From Bryobacteraceae bacterium (lineage in GTDB: Bacteria > Acidobacteriota > Terriglobia > Bryobacterales > Bryobacteraceae), in assembly GCA_019752335.1 (NCBI GenBank), contig JAIEMJ010000036.1, positions 62,001 through 126,000 of the forward strand: a DNA stretch of 64,000 nucleotides, in the 5' to 3' direction. Below are positions 8,211 through 19,200 of this stretch, piece by piece (position 1 is the first letter of the stretch; each line of letters starts with the position of its first letter). The notes beneath the pieces were generated by a model. The model worked only from the letters and a program-made list of their open reading frames with translations. It was not told where the DNA came from and did no database searches. The position numbers and the translations under genes are program-made.

Positions 8211-8720
8211 ATGTCTCCATCTGCTGATATCAACGACTTTGCGCTGTCGCAGGCGGAGGCAGCGGCCGCGAGGTTGTGGGCATTTGGCAGCGCACCGTTT
8301 CCGTTGGCGAACGGTGCAATCATTCAGGGCCATATTGAACAGGCGGTAACGGATACGGCAATAGTTTTTGCGATCCACGTCCGACGTCTGTTGGACAACC
8401 GGGCAATAAGGACCCCGTTCAAACTTGACGAGCCATTTTGGCAATGGTCCCCCGCAGCCGGTCTTCTAAAGGTCCCGCTACTCCGTGACGCTTTGAATTA
8501 TATCGTCCATGCTACACACTTCACTGTCGGATTCGAGCGCCTTCCCGCCGGAGCCGCGAATATCACAGGCGGCGCGATTTCCGTGATCTACCTCAAAACC
8601 AAAACGGATCAGCGCGAGGTTGCTTTGATCGACGTATTTGCCCTCGCTTCCTGCTTATTTCATCAAGTGTTGCCAGTTCTCCGTCCTCCAAAGGCGGTGA
8701 CACCAGGGAAGCCTATTTGA
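8211..8720 (+). CDS. Hypothetical protein
   Basis: A 169-residue soluble-looking protein that I do not recognise. It has no signal peptide, membrane segment or clear motif. The N-terminal half is helical and Ala-rich (ALSQAEAAAARLWAF), the middle holds LPAGAANITGGAISVIYL, and the end carries a hydrophobic helix (VALIDVFALASCLFHQVL). Its base composition is visibly less GC-rich than the neighbours, and it lies in the small accessory patch with the toxin-antitoxin-like pair, so it may have been acquired. A TACACT box 6 bases before the ATG and the absence of a Shine-Dalgarno site suggest leaderless expression. The 109 bases after it hold only a weak 47-codon frame and no other signal. Confidence 0.5.
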   Translation: MSPSADINDFALSQAEAAAARLWAFGSAPFPLANGAIIQGHIEQAVTDTAIVFAIHVRRLLDNRAIRTPFKLDEPFWQWSPAAGLLKVPLLRDALNYIVHATHFTVGFERLPAGAANITGGAISVIYLKTKTDQREVALIDVFALASCLFHQVLPVLRPPKAVTPGKPI

Positions 8721-8829
8721 ATGCTACAGGCGATGGATTTCACTGTTGGTCTCGATCAAATCCCGAAGTGTGGGAGCCTTCCTTGCAGAGTTGAAGAGGG
8801 TGACCAACTTCAGTTAGCGGGCCTGGTAG

Positions 8830-9461
8830 CTAACCCAGCAGTTCAGGGAGCGACGAAATGGTGAAGCGCGGGCGGAGGGCGGCGAGGGCTGCTGGGTCGC
8901 CGTAGCCGTAGGTGACGGCGCAGACGTCGACCCCGGCGGCGTGGCCGGCTTCTATGTCGGTGGTGGCGTCGCCGACGAAAAGACATTCGCTGGGTGAGGC
9001 TTCCAGCGCCGCTAGCGCTCGGTGGATGACGTCCGGCGCTGGCTTGTGGGGAAAGCCGTCTGTGCCTTGGACGTGCTCGAAGTGTGGCAGTAGTCCGAAC
9101 TTATCGAGCACAATGCGGGCCGTGGAAGTGCCTTTGGTGGTGGCCGTCGTCTTGCGCCCGGGTAGCGCGGCCAGCGTCTCGGCGACGGAGGGATAGAGCG
9201 TAGTGAGGGCATGCTCACGGGCCGCGTAGATGCGGCGGTAGTCCGCGATGAGCTCGTCGGTCTCGGCTTGGGTAAAGGCCGGGTTCACATGCGTGAAGGT
9301 ATCGGTGAGGTGGCGGCCGATGAAGCTGCGGAGCAACGGGACCGGAATATTGTCAATACCACGCAAAGACAGCACGCTCTGGATGGCCCCGCAGATGTCG
9401 GGGGCTGAATCGGTGAGCGTGCCGTCGATGTCGAACAGATAGACGCGGTAGCGCGGAATCA

Positions 9462-9462
<1 letters not shown>
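8830..9462 (-). CDS. HAD-family hydrolase, phosphoglycolate phosphatase-like
   Basis: A 210-residue HAD-superfamily phosphatase with all four motifs: motif I VYLFDIDGTLTDS at about residues 7-19, motif II near KTTATTKGTS at about 105-112, a Lys in HKPAPDVI at about 144, and motif IV FVGDATTDIEAG at about 166. The helical cap inserted between motifs I and II is of the Gph/PGMB type. Likely substrates are phosphoglycolate or a related small phosphate ester; exact specificity is not visible. Its ATG shares one base with the ftsH stop codon (TAATG), so it is translationally coupled to ftsH and is the last gene of the tilS-ftsH run. Confidence 0.82.
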
Positions 9463-11372
<1,910 letters not shown>

Positions 11373-11460
11373 GCACACTCCCTGGCGGCGCTACCGGGCG
11401 CTCTGCCTAATCATACTGACGTAAAATACCTATCGTCCGATTCAAGATGGCACATTATTT

Positions 11461-12777
11461 TCATGCGCTCTCTATTTCCCTGAACCACGAAAGTGGCTTC
11501 CCTCGATTATCGCTCAAGTGGATGGCGCAATTGCGGCGGCCTTCCACCGCACGAAAACGGGTGGCGGCGCCGAATCGCTTCGACCAGACAATTTCGGAGC
11601 CTGCCGCGATAATCGGCCAATTTCGCCTTTCCCATAAGGGGACGCGTTCCGCCTCGAAACGGGACTTCAGGAGCCCCACCGGGGAATAGGCATCCCCCGG
11701 ACGCCAGTTGCGGAGCACCAAGCTGTCTCCGGCGGCGTCGAGACAAAAACTCTCACCCCCTATAGTACCAAGGGTTGTACGGATCTCCCCGCCGGGGAAC
11801 GAAACAAAGCCAAAAACGGGTAACGGCTGGCTCCAGTTGCGGTTACCGGCGTCGGCGAGCCGCGCCAAACGAACCCAGTCGAAGCTGCGGAGGGCGTCGA
11901 TGCCAGGAGTTTGGAGGCGGCCGGTGCCGGCTAGCGACTGGCAAAGGGCCACGATGGCTTCGACGTGGGCGAAGTCCGGGGCGTGGCCGCCGAGGTGCCC
12001 GATGGCCCAGCGAACTTGGCGGCGTCGGAGGGCGACGGGCAGGAGGCTGGTTTCGAGCAGGACCGCATCATCGGTGGCGAGGGGCGGTGGCACGAGGGTG
12101 GCGAGGTAAGCGTCTTCGTCGCGGGCGATTTCGGCGGTGCGGGCGAGTTGGGGGGCTAGATGGGGGTTCCAGTCGCGGACCAGGGTGGGGAGAAGTACTT
12201 GGCGGATGCGATTGCGGGCGAAGCGCGGGTCAGCGTTGGAGGCGTCGACGCGCCAGTCGAGGGCATGGTGGCGGAGGTAGCCGACAACTTCGGCGCGGCT
12301 GACGTCGAGGAGGGGGCGGATGAGCCCCTCGTGGGTAACGGGCAGGATACCAGCGAGACCGGCGGGTCCGGCGCCACGGAGGAGACGGAAGAGGACGGTT
12401 TCGGCCTGGTCGTCGAGGGTGTGGCCGGTGGCGATGCGGGTGACGAGGCCGGAGTCGCGGAGGTGGGCGAAGAAGGTGCGCCGGGCTTGGCGGGCGTCGT
12501 CTTCGCTGGGTCCGACGGGCCGGGAAGCGTTATGGAGGGGGAGGCCGTAGGCTTGGGCGAGGCCGGCGACAAAGAGGGCGTCGGCGTCCGAGGCGTCGCC
12601 GCGAAGTTGGTGGTTGAGGTGAACGACGGAGAGGCTGACGCCAGCGGCGGGAGCGAGTTGGCGGAGCAGGTGGAGCAGGCAAACGGAGTCCGCGCCGCCG
12701 GAGACGGCGACGCCAAGGTGGTCGCCGGAGTTCAACATGCGATACCGTGTGAGAATCCGCTCAATTTTTTCGAGCAA
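11461..12777 (-). CDS. tilS: tRNA(Ile)-lysidine synthase TilS
   Basis: A 438-residue enzyme that attaches lysine to C34 of the AUA-reading tRNA(Ile), changing its specificity from Met to Ile. The PP-loop motif SGGADS is at about residues 26-31, followed by the family signature THTLDDQAETVLFRLLRG-like stretch (HTLDDQAETVLFRL near 120). The C-terminal domain of full-length TilS is present (GLLKSRFEAERVPLWERR at about 385-402). The start is a TTG at 12777 with no strong ribosome site; the next candidate, an ATG 13 codons inside, would leave little before the PP-loop, so I keep the TTG. It is divergent from kdsC, with 33 bases between the start codons, and is followed by ftsH in the common order. 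Confidence 0.93.
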   Translation of the reverse strand: MLEKIERILTRYRMLNSGDHLGVAVSGGADSVCLLHLLRQLAPAAGVSLSVVHLNHQLRGDASDADALFVAGLAQAYGLPLHNASRPVGPSEDDARQARRTFFAHLRDSGLVTRIATGHTLDDQAETVLFRLLRGAGPAGLAGILPVTHEGLIRPLLDVSRAEVVGYLRHHALDWRVDASNADPRFARNRIRQVLLPTLVRDWNPHLAPQLARTAEIARDEDAYLATLVPPPLATDDAVLLETSLLPVALRRRQVRWAIGHLGGHAPDFAHVEAIVALCQSLAGTGRLQTPGIDALRSFDWVRLARLADAGNRNWSQPLPVFGFVSFPGGEIRTTLGTIGGESFCLDAAGDSLVLRNWRPGDAYSPVGLLKSRFEAERVPLWERRNWPIIAAGSEIVWSKRFGAATRFRAVEGRRNCAIHLSDNRGKPLSWFREIESA

Positions 12778-12810
12778 GCTTTAATTTTAGTACCGGGGAG
12801 ACTCTTCGTT

Positions 12811-13365
12811 TTGCATCCTGACGTAAAAGCCAAAGCCGAACGTGTGAAATTGCTGCTGATGGACGTGGACGGTGTGCTCACCGACGGCCGCCTCTATCAC
12901 CTGCCGGTGTACTCGCCGGAAGGCGATATGCGCATGGCCGAGAGCAAGGGCTTCGACTCGCAGGACGGCATCGCCTTGCAGTGGTGCGCCAAGCTCGGCA
13001 TCAAGACGGGCGTGATCAGCGGGCGCTTGAGCGAAGCTACCGCGGAGCGCGCGCGGCAAGCCAAAATGACCTACGTCTACCAGGGCTACACGGAGAAGAT
13101 TCCGATTCTGGAGCAGATTCTGCAGGACGCGAATTTGCCCAAGGAAAACGTTGCGTATATCGGCGACGACTTGACGGATATCGTGATCATGAAGCGCGTG
13201 GGCTTTGGCGTGGCGGTGGGGAATGCGCGGCCGGAAGTGAAGCGCGCGGCGGATTACGTGACGGCGGCAGTGGGCGGCTCGGGGGCGGTGCGCGAGGTGA
13301 TCGAATTGATGCTCCAAGCCAAGGGCGAGTGGGGCGCGATTCTGAAGCATTACGAGGCCGAGTAA
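12811..13365 (+). CDS. kdsC: 3-deoxy-D-manno-octulosonate 8-phosphate phosphatase KdsC
   Basis: A 184-residue HAD phosphatase of the KdsC type, which removes phosphate from KDO 8-phosphate to give KDO for lipopolysaccharide. Motif I is LLLMDVDGVLTDG at about residues 13-25, the C0 family traits SKGFDSQDGIAL and GVISGR follow, and motif IV is YIGDDLTDI near 121-129. There is no cap domain, as expected for tetrameric KdsC. The start is a TTG at 12811 preceded by GGGGAG 10 bases upstream; the frame is open far upstream opposite tilS, but that part is a shadow. The next gene begins 1 base after the stop codon. The following permease gene also points to envelope polysaccharide work. Confidence 0.88.
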   Translation: MHPDVKAKAERVKLLLMDVDGVLTDGRLYHLPVYSPEGDMRMAESKGFDSQDGIALQWCAKLGIKTGVISGRLSEATAERARQAKMTYVYQGYTEKIPILEQILQDANLPKENVAYIGDDLTDIVIMKRVGFGVAVGNARPEVKRAADYVTAAVGGSGAVREVIELMLQAKGEWGAILKHYEAE

Positions 13366-13366
13366 G

Positions 13367-14053
13367 ATGGCGGATCTAGACCGGCATGAGGGCTCGCAAC
13401 TGGAGAAGATCGGCGTGGTGGTGAGCGTTGACCCTGGGCCTGGGATGCTACACCAACTTACGGGCGTGATCGCGCGTTTGGAGGGCGACATTACTTCGGT
13501 GGCGATTATGGAGTCACCGGCGCAGACGACGCGGATCTATTTCGAAATTGACTTACCGACGGAGGCAGCCGAGTTAGAGCGCGAGTTGCGATCGCTCGGA
13601 GTTGTGCAGAACGTGGAGTTCGTGAATAGCCTGAAGAAGATCTTCGGCAAGCGGATTATCATCATGGGCGGCGGCGCGCAGGTGGGACAAGTGGCGATTG
13701 GGGCGATTTCGGAAGCCGACCGCCACAATATTCGCGGCGAGCATATTTCGATCGACACGATTCCCCTGGTGGGAGAGCAGCCGCTGGCAGACGCGGTGCG
13801 CGCGGTGGCGCGTTTGCCGCGGGCGAAGGCTCTGGTGTTGGCGGGGGCCTTGATGGGCGGCGACATCGAAAACGCGGTCCGCGAGGTGCGCGAGGATGGG
13901 CTGCTGGTGATCAGCTTGAACATGGCCGGCAGTGTGCCGGACGCGGCGGATTTAGTGGTGTCGGACCCGGTGCAGGCTGGGGTGATGGCGGTGATGGCGG
14001 TGGCCGATACGGCGAAATTCAACGTGGAGCGTTTGCGGCGGCGCGTCTTCTGA
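13367..14053 (+). CDS. ACT-domain protein with C-terminal DUF5612-like domain
   Basis: A 228-residue protein. Residues about 12-90 form an ACT domain (KIGVVVSVDPGPGMLHQLTG, then IARLEGDITSVAI and TRIYFEIDL), a fold that binds amino acids as regulators. Residues about 95-228 form a second alpha/beta domain with RIIIMGGGAQVGQVAIG, SIDTIPLVGEQPLADAV, VLAGALMGGDIENAV and a closing DTAKFNVERLR. This two-domain architecture resembles proteins described mainly from methanogenic archaea (DUF5612); the domain name is from memory. Role unknown; a ligand-sensing regulator or enzyme is possible. It sits between kdsC (1 base) and the ABC permease (1-base overlap), so the three are almost surely cotranscribed. 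Confidence 0.7.
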   Translation: MADLDRHEGSQLEKIGVVVSVDPGPGMLHQLTGVIARLEGDITSVAIMESPAQTTRIYFEIDLPTEAAELERELRSLGVVQNVEFVNSLKKIFGKRIIIMGGGAQVGQVAIGAISEADRHNIRGEHISIDTIPLVGEQPLADAVRAVARLPRAKALVLAGALMGGDIENAVREVREDGLLVISLNMAGSVPDAADLVVSDPVQAGVMAVMAVADTAKFNVERLRRRVF

Positions 14054-15225
14054 TGGCGGCCTACGCCAATGCGCGCGCCGAGGTAAACGGCCATTGGATC
14101 CGCGTGCGGTGCGACCTGGACGCGCCCGCCGGGAGTGAACTCGGCTGGCAGGTGTTTGATGCGGAGAACGGCCGCTGGGTGACGGAGGGCGAATGGCGGC
14201 CGGCGTCGCCGCAAGCCGACTTACAGATTCAATTGCCCGGCGCCGCGGGAAGATATCACGTCTACTTGTCTTTGCGTGACGACGAACGCGGCTGGTGGTA
14301 TGAGCGTGGCCGGCCGTTTGTCTTGCTGGAAAGCCTGGTGCAGGACCGCCAGATTACAGTGGAGCGGCTGGTGGTGAGCACGCGCCGCCGGCTGGCGATG
14401 GAAGCCTGGCCCTCGCGCGCGGTGCGCGTCTTTACCGAGCCCTGGCAGGCGCTGGTGAAGCATCGTGGCCTGATGCGCAGTTTGATCCGCCGGGAGTTAC
14501 TCGCGCGCTACCGGGGTTCTTTTGGTGACTTACTGTGGACGGTGGTGAGTCCGCTGCTCTTGATGCTGACTTACTACTTCGTCTTCGGTTTGGTGCTGCG
14601 GTCGCGCTTCGCGGGGGACCCGTCGCCGGCGGGTTTTGTGCTCTATTTCCTGGCCGGCATGTTGCCGTGGCTCGCGATCTCGGAAAGCCTGGCGCGGGCG
14701 CCGGTGGTGCTGCATGAGAATCGGAATCTGATTCAGAAGTTGGTGTTCCCGGTGGAGGTGCTGCCGCTCAACCAGACGGCGCTGGGGCTGGTGACCAGCG
14801 GTGTCGCGATGACGCTGTTTCTGGCGTTGCTGTGGCTGCTGCGCGGTTCCGTGCCGGTGAGCGCGTTCGCGTTGCCGCTGATCCTGCTCCCGCAGTTGCT
14901 GCTGACGGCAGGGCTGGCCTGGGCGCTGGCGGCGCTGGGCGTCTTTGTGCGGGACCTGGCGCACCTGATGAGCTTCGCGCTGAACCTGTGGTTTTTCCTG
15001 ACGCCGATTTGCTACGACGGGCGGTCGCTGCCGCCGAGCGTCGCGCCGGTGTTGGCCAGGAATCCGTTGTTCGTGTTGGTGGGGCAGTATCGCCGGGTGC
15101 TGCTGGAGGGTTTGCCCCCCGAGTGGATTCCCCTGGCCAAGCTGTATGCGTTGGGATTGGTAGTATTTTTCGGCGGTTATGCATGGTTTGCGCGGTCGCG
15201 GAAGTGGTTTGCGGATAGCCTTTAA
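14053..15225 (+). CDS. ABC-2 type polysaccharide-export permease with N-terminal sandwich domain
   Basis: A 390-residue protein. The C-terminal about 260 residues are a Wzm/TagG/KpsM-type permease with six hydrophobic segments (for example WTVVSPLLLMLTYYFVFGLV, LPLILLPQLLLTAGLAWALA, KLYALGLVVFFGGYAWF) and the typical leader RRELLARYRGS. The N-terminal about 100 residues (GSELGWQVFDAENGRW through GRYHVYLSLRDDERGWWYE) look like a beta-sandwich of the kind found at the C-terminus of Wzt ATPases, where it recognises O-antigen ends. Here that domain appears on the permease instead, and no ATPase gene is adjacent. Its ATG overlaps the ACT-protein stop codon by 1 base. Exports a lipid-linked glycan by family; the substrate is unknown. 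Confidence 0.8.
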   Translation: MAAYANARAEVNGHWIRVRCDLDAPAGSELGWQVFDAENGRWVTEGEWRPASPQADLQIQLPGAAGRYHVYLSLRDDERGWWYERGRPFVLLESLVQDRQITVERLVVSTRRRLAMEAWPSRAVRVFTEPWQALVKHRGLMRSLIRRELLARYRGSFGDLLWTVVSPLLLMLTYYFVFGLVLRSRFAGDPSPAGFVLYFLAGMLPWLAISESLARAPVVLHENRNLIQKLVFPVEVLPLNQTALGLVTSGVAMTLFLALLWLLRGSVPVSAFALPLILLPQLLLTAGLAWALAALGVFVRDLAHLMSFALNLWFFLTPICYDGRSLPPSVAPVLARNPLFVLVGQYRRVLLEGLPPEWIPLAKLYALGLVVFFGGYAWFARSRKWFADSL

Positions 15226-15354
15226 ATGACGCAGTACTAGGGGATTTTTCTACAATCTTTACGATTTAGTTCTGATATTCATCTATGTGGCTCAATCGAA
15301 GGGAGTTCGTAGAAATGTTAGGGTTTGGCAACATCTCGGATAGAAATTTTGGAT

Positions 15355-15384
15355 TTGACCCCCCTGGGGAAACGTCCGTACGCT
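15355..15384 (+). promoter_or_regulatory. Candidate promoter of the GAF-ANTAR gene
   Basis: TTGACC (15355-15360; five of six match) and TACGCT (15379-15384) are separated by 18 bases, and the -10 box ends 5 bases before the ATG at 15390. No Shine-Dalgarno site is present, so the message would be leaderless. The 164-base gap is clearly more AT-rich than the genes around it and also holds a TACAAT at 15254-15259 that could be a second -10 box. Confidence 0.45.
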
Positions 15385-15389
15385 AGAGT

Positions 15390-16142
15390 ATGGCCGCCTT
15401 CGTAATGGAACCTCCAATTCAACAAATCGCGATTTTACATCGCATTAGCAGCATTGTGGCGTCGGATTTAAGCCTCGATGAAATGCTGGGTGAGATTGTC
15501 GGTCTCACTGTGCAGACCACCGAGTGCGACGCATGCCTGGTCTATTTGCTCGAAACCGGATCTGGCGAAATCGTACTGCGCGCTTCGAATGTCCCCCACG
15601 CTGCTGACCTGAATGTGCTGAGCATGAAGGTGGGTGAAGGTGTGACGGGGTGGGTGGCGGAGCACAAGTCAGTGGTGGCGCTGTCGGAAAATGCGGCGGC
15701 GGATAAGCGCTTCAAGCGCTTCCCGGGCTTGATCGAAGATACCTATGAGGCGTTCTTGTCGATTCCGTTGATTTCGGAGGGTACGCTGATTGGCGTCGTC
15801 AACGTGCATCACCGGGCGCGCCGGGATCATACGGCGGAAGAAGTCGCGCTTTTGACCTTCATTGGCGAACAGATGGGCGGCGCGATTGGCCGTTCGATGC
15901 TGAAGGAAGAGAATCTGCGTTTGCAGGAAGAGGCGCTCGACATGAAGCGCCAGCTCGAGACGCGCAAAGTGGTGGAGCGCGCCAAGGGGATCCTGCAGTA
16001 TCGTCATGGACTCACCGAAGAAGAGGCTTACCTGCGGTTGCGCAATGAGAGCCGCCGTCTGCGCCGTCCGATGAAGGACTTGGCCGATGCGATTATCCTG
16101 AACGAGGATTTGAATCGCAAGGTAGACGACGCCGGGAACTAG
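15390..16142 (+). CDS. GAF and ANTAR domain regulator
   Basis: A 250-residue regulator. Residues about 10-165 form a GAF domain (IAILHRISSIVASDLSLDEM, then SMKVGEGVTGWVAEH and LIGVVNVHH) that would bind a small ligand. After a coiled segment (LRLQEEALDMKRQLETRK), residues about 185-245 form an ANTAR RNA-binding domain (VVERAKGILQYRHGLTEEEA, then YLRLRNESRRLRRPMKDLAD). ANTAR proteins stop transcription termination by binding a double-hairpin RNA motif. GAF-ANTAR pairs are known in actinobacteria and cyanobacteria. No partner kinase or nitrogen gene is adjacent, so its target is not visible here. It is monocistronic and closed by a strong bidirectional terminator shared with infB. Confidence 0.88.
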   Translation: MAAFVMEPPIQQIAILHRISSIVASDLSLDEMLGEIVGLTVQTTECDACLVYLLETGSGEIVLRASNVPHAADLNVLSMKVGEGVTGWVAEHKSVVALSENAAADKRFKRFPGLIEDTYEAFLSIPLISEGTLIGVVNVHHRARRDHTAEEVALLTFIGEQMGGAIGRSMLKEENLRLQEEALDMKRQLETRKVVERAKGILQYRHGLTEEEAYLRLRNESRRLRRPMKDLADAIILNEDLNRKVDDAGN

Positions 16143-16151
16143 CTCTTTCGT

Positions 16152-16208
16152 CGTGAGAACAGAAAAAGGCCCCAGCCTGCACGGCTGGGGCTTTTTGCTG
16201 TTCTCACG
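16152..16208. terminator. Bidirectional intrinsic terminator
   Basis: A long interrupted hairpin: outer arms CGTGAGAACAG (16152-16162) and CTGTTCTCACG (16198-16208), inner arms GGCCCCAGCC and GGCTGGGGC around the loop TGCAC, flanked by AAAAA on the left and TTTTT on the right. It has a T-run in both directions and separates the convergent GAF-ANTAR and infB genes. Confidence 0.9.
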
Positions 16209-19200
16209 TTAGCTGAAGAGCACGCCGGCGATCTTCTCGGTAATGAAGACTTCGAGGATGTCCCCGGCCTTCACGTCCTTGTAGTTGGCGAGCGAGATGC
16301 CGCACTCGAAACCCTGCTTCACTTCCGCCACATCGTTCTTGAATCGCTTCAGAGACTCGATTTTGCCGGTGTGGATGACCACGTTGTCGCGCAACACGCG
16401 GACTTCGCTGTTGCGCGTGATGAAGCCTTCGAGCACATAGCTGCCGGCCACTTGCCCGACCTTGGTGATCTTGAAGACTTCGCGGATTTCCACCTTGCCT
16501 TGGGCGGTTTCGCGGATGATCGGTTCGAGCATGCCGGTCATGGCGCGCTTGATCTCGTCCACCACTTCGTAGATGATCGAATGCTGGCGGATGTCGATCT
16601 TTTCCTTGTCGGCGAGCGTCTTGGCCGTCTTTTCCGGGCGGACGTTGAAGCCGATGATGATGCCGTTGGAGGCGGTGGCCAACAGGACGTCGGTTTCGGT
16701 GATGGCGCCGACGCCGGTGTGGATGACGCGGATGGCGACCTGCTCGTTCGAGAGCTTGCTGAGCGTATCGCCGAGCACTTCGGCGGAGCCGCCCACGTCG
16801 GCCTTGATGATGAGATTGAGTTCCTTGCCGTCGCCTTCTTTCATCTGGCGATGGAACTGTTCGAGCGAGAGGCGCTTGCGGCGCGCCATATCGATGTCGC
16901 GGGCCTTGCCCTCGCGGAACATGACGATCTGCTTGGCCTTGGAGGTGTCGGTAACCACCTGGAAGGCGTCGCCGACGTCGGGGAGCTCTTCGAGACCGAG
17001 GACTTCTACGGGCTTCGAGGGCTCAGCTTCTTTGATCTGTTCGCCGCGATCCCCGTAGAGGGCGCGGACCTTGCCGAAGACCGAGCCGCAGATGAAGTAG
17101 TCGCCCACGCGGAGCGTACCGTTCCGGACGAGTACGGTGGCGACGGGGCCGCGGCCACGGTCGAGTTGGGCTTCGAGCACCGAGGCGAGGGCCGAACGGT
17201 TGGGGTTGGCCTTGTAGTTGCCGATTTCGGCCACCAGGAGAATGGTTTCGAGCAGGTTGTCGATGCCCTGGTGGGTCTTGGCGGAAACGGGGATCATTTC
17301 GACGTCGCCGCCCCAGTCGGTGGCGAGGAGGCCGCGGTCGTTCAGTTGTTGCTTGATGCGATCCGGGGTGGCGTCGGGCTTGTCGATCTTGTTGATGGCC
17401 ACGATGAGCGGGACCTTGGCGGCCCGGGCATGGTCAATGGCTTCGAGCGTCTGCGGCATGACGCCGTCGTCGGCGGCGACGACGAGGATGACGATGTCCG
17501 TCACCTTGGCGCCACGGGCGCGCATGCGGGTGAAGGCTTCGTGGCCGGGCGTATCGATGAAGGTGATCTTATGGCCATCCTTCTGAATCTGGTAGGCGCC
17601 GATGTGCTGAGTGATACCGCCGGCTTCGCGCGAAGCGACGTTGGCGGTGCGGATGGCGTCGAGCAGCGACGTCTTGCCGTGGTCGACGTGGCCCATGATG
17701 GTGACCACGGGCGGCCGGGTTTGGAGGTCAGAGGTGGCTTCGACGATTTCCTCGTTGAAGGTGGACTCTTCCTCGTAGCTCATGCGCGTCGCCTGCGACT
17801 TGAAGGCGGCGGCGAGGTCTTCGGCGACCTTGAGGTCGAGCGGCTGGTTGATGGTCGCGAAGATCTTCATGTCCACCAATTTGCGAATGACGAGGGCGGT
17901 TTTGACGCCAAGCTTTTCGGAGATGCCCTTCACGGTGATGCCCTCGGAGATGGTGATCTCGGAGTTGGTGGCGACGATGGCTTCTTCGCGCTTGGCGCGG
18001 AACTGGAGGCGGCCCTCCTGCTCTTCCTTCTGCTGCTGCTTGCGCGTCGCCGGTTTGGTGGCGTGCCGGCGGCCCGCTTCGGTGGGCGCGGCGACGGCGG
18101 TTTCGGGGCGCAAGGGCGTGGTGGGATGCAGCGGACGCCGCATCATGCCCGGACGTCCGCCGGTACCTAAGGGCTGACCAGGACCGGGTTGGCCCATGCC
18201 GGGCGCACCGGGGCGATTGGGTAAGGACTGGCCGGGACGGTAGGGTCCGCGGTATATCGGTTGGCCGGGCACCGGCGGCGCGGGGCGCGCGGGAACGGCG
18301 GGACGCGCGGGGGCGCCAGGGGCGGCTTTCGGCTGGTTCTGCTGTTGCAGGCGCGCGACGATGTCGGGGCGCGGCGGCACTACCGGCCGGGCGGTGGGCT
18401 GGCCGGCGAGGGGGCGGTTTTGGGGCGGCGTGAACGGGCCGGGCGGCGAGGCCGGGGCAGGGCCCTGCGGCATACCCCCCTGAGGATTGGCTTGCTGCGG
18501 ACCGCCGACGGGCGGACGCGGAATCGAGGGCGCGGTAGGGGGCCGGTAAGGTGTTTGGGGCTGATTTTGGCGGATGGGCGGCCGAGGGATGGCGGGCGCG
18601 CCGGGTGCGGCGGCGGGGCGCGGGGCACCGGGGCCGGGGCTGGCCACCGAGGGGCGCGGCGTTTCGGGCGGTAGCGGTGCCCGGGGGCCTTGGGACTGCG
18701 GGTTGGGAGCTTGTTGCGAAGTTGGCGGGCCTTGGGGTGCCGGCCGCGCCGCTAAAGGCGCGGAGGGCAGGGGCGCGGAAGGGCGTACGACAGGGGGCCG
18801 TTCGGCGGGTCGAGGTAAAGGGGGGCGTTCGTGCGGCGGCCGGGAGACGGGCGGCGCCGGGGCTCCCGGCAAGGTGACGCGAGGAGGCTGAGGGGCGGCG
18901 GGCACTGCCGGTGGGGTTGGCGGTGGGGTTGGTGGTGGGGTTGGTGCGGGTATGCTGACCGCTGGCGTGGATGCAGCGGGGGGCACAATGCGGGGAATCG
19001 GAATCGACGGCGCCCCGCCCGAAAGCGGCGGCCGTACGGGCATCGAGGACCGCAGGGGCGGCATCGGAATGGAGGGCGCTCCCCCGGCGGGAGGTCCCGC
19101 AGGGGCGGCTTTCGGCGCTTCTGGCTTTACAGGTTCAGGCTTGGTCAATTCTAGTTTCGGGTCTGGCTTCGGGGCTTCGGGTCTGGGGATTTCGGCCTTT

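Noticed and set aside
8721-8864. A 47-codon frame beginning right after the unknown gene and entering the HAD gene
   Set aside because: No ribosome site, no recognisable sequence, and 35 bases overlap a well-defined gene end on the other strand.
12160-12810. In-frame extension of kdsC reaching back opposite tilS
   Set aside because: tilS is certain on the other strand, and kdsC has a ribosome site and family-typical length from 12811.
16371-18170. A 599-codon open frame on the plus strand opposite infB, and similar long frames opposite nusA, ftsH, the M14 peptidase and the PIG-L gene
   Set aside because: They lie fully opposite well-identified genes, have repetitive acidic, Gly- or Val-rich composition and arise from the codon bias of GC-rich genes.
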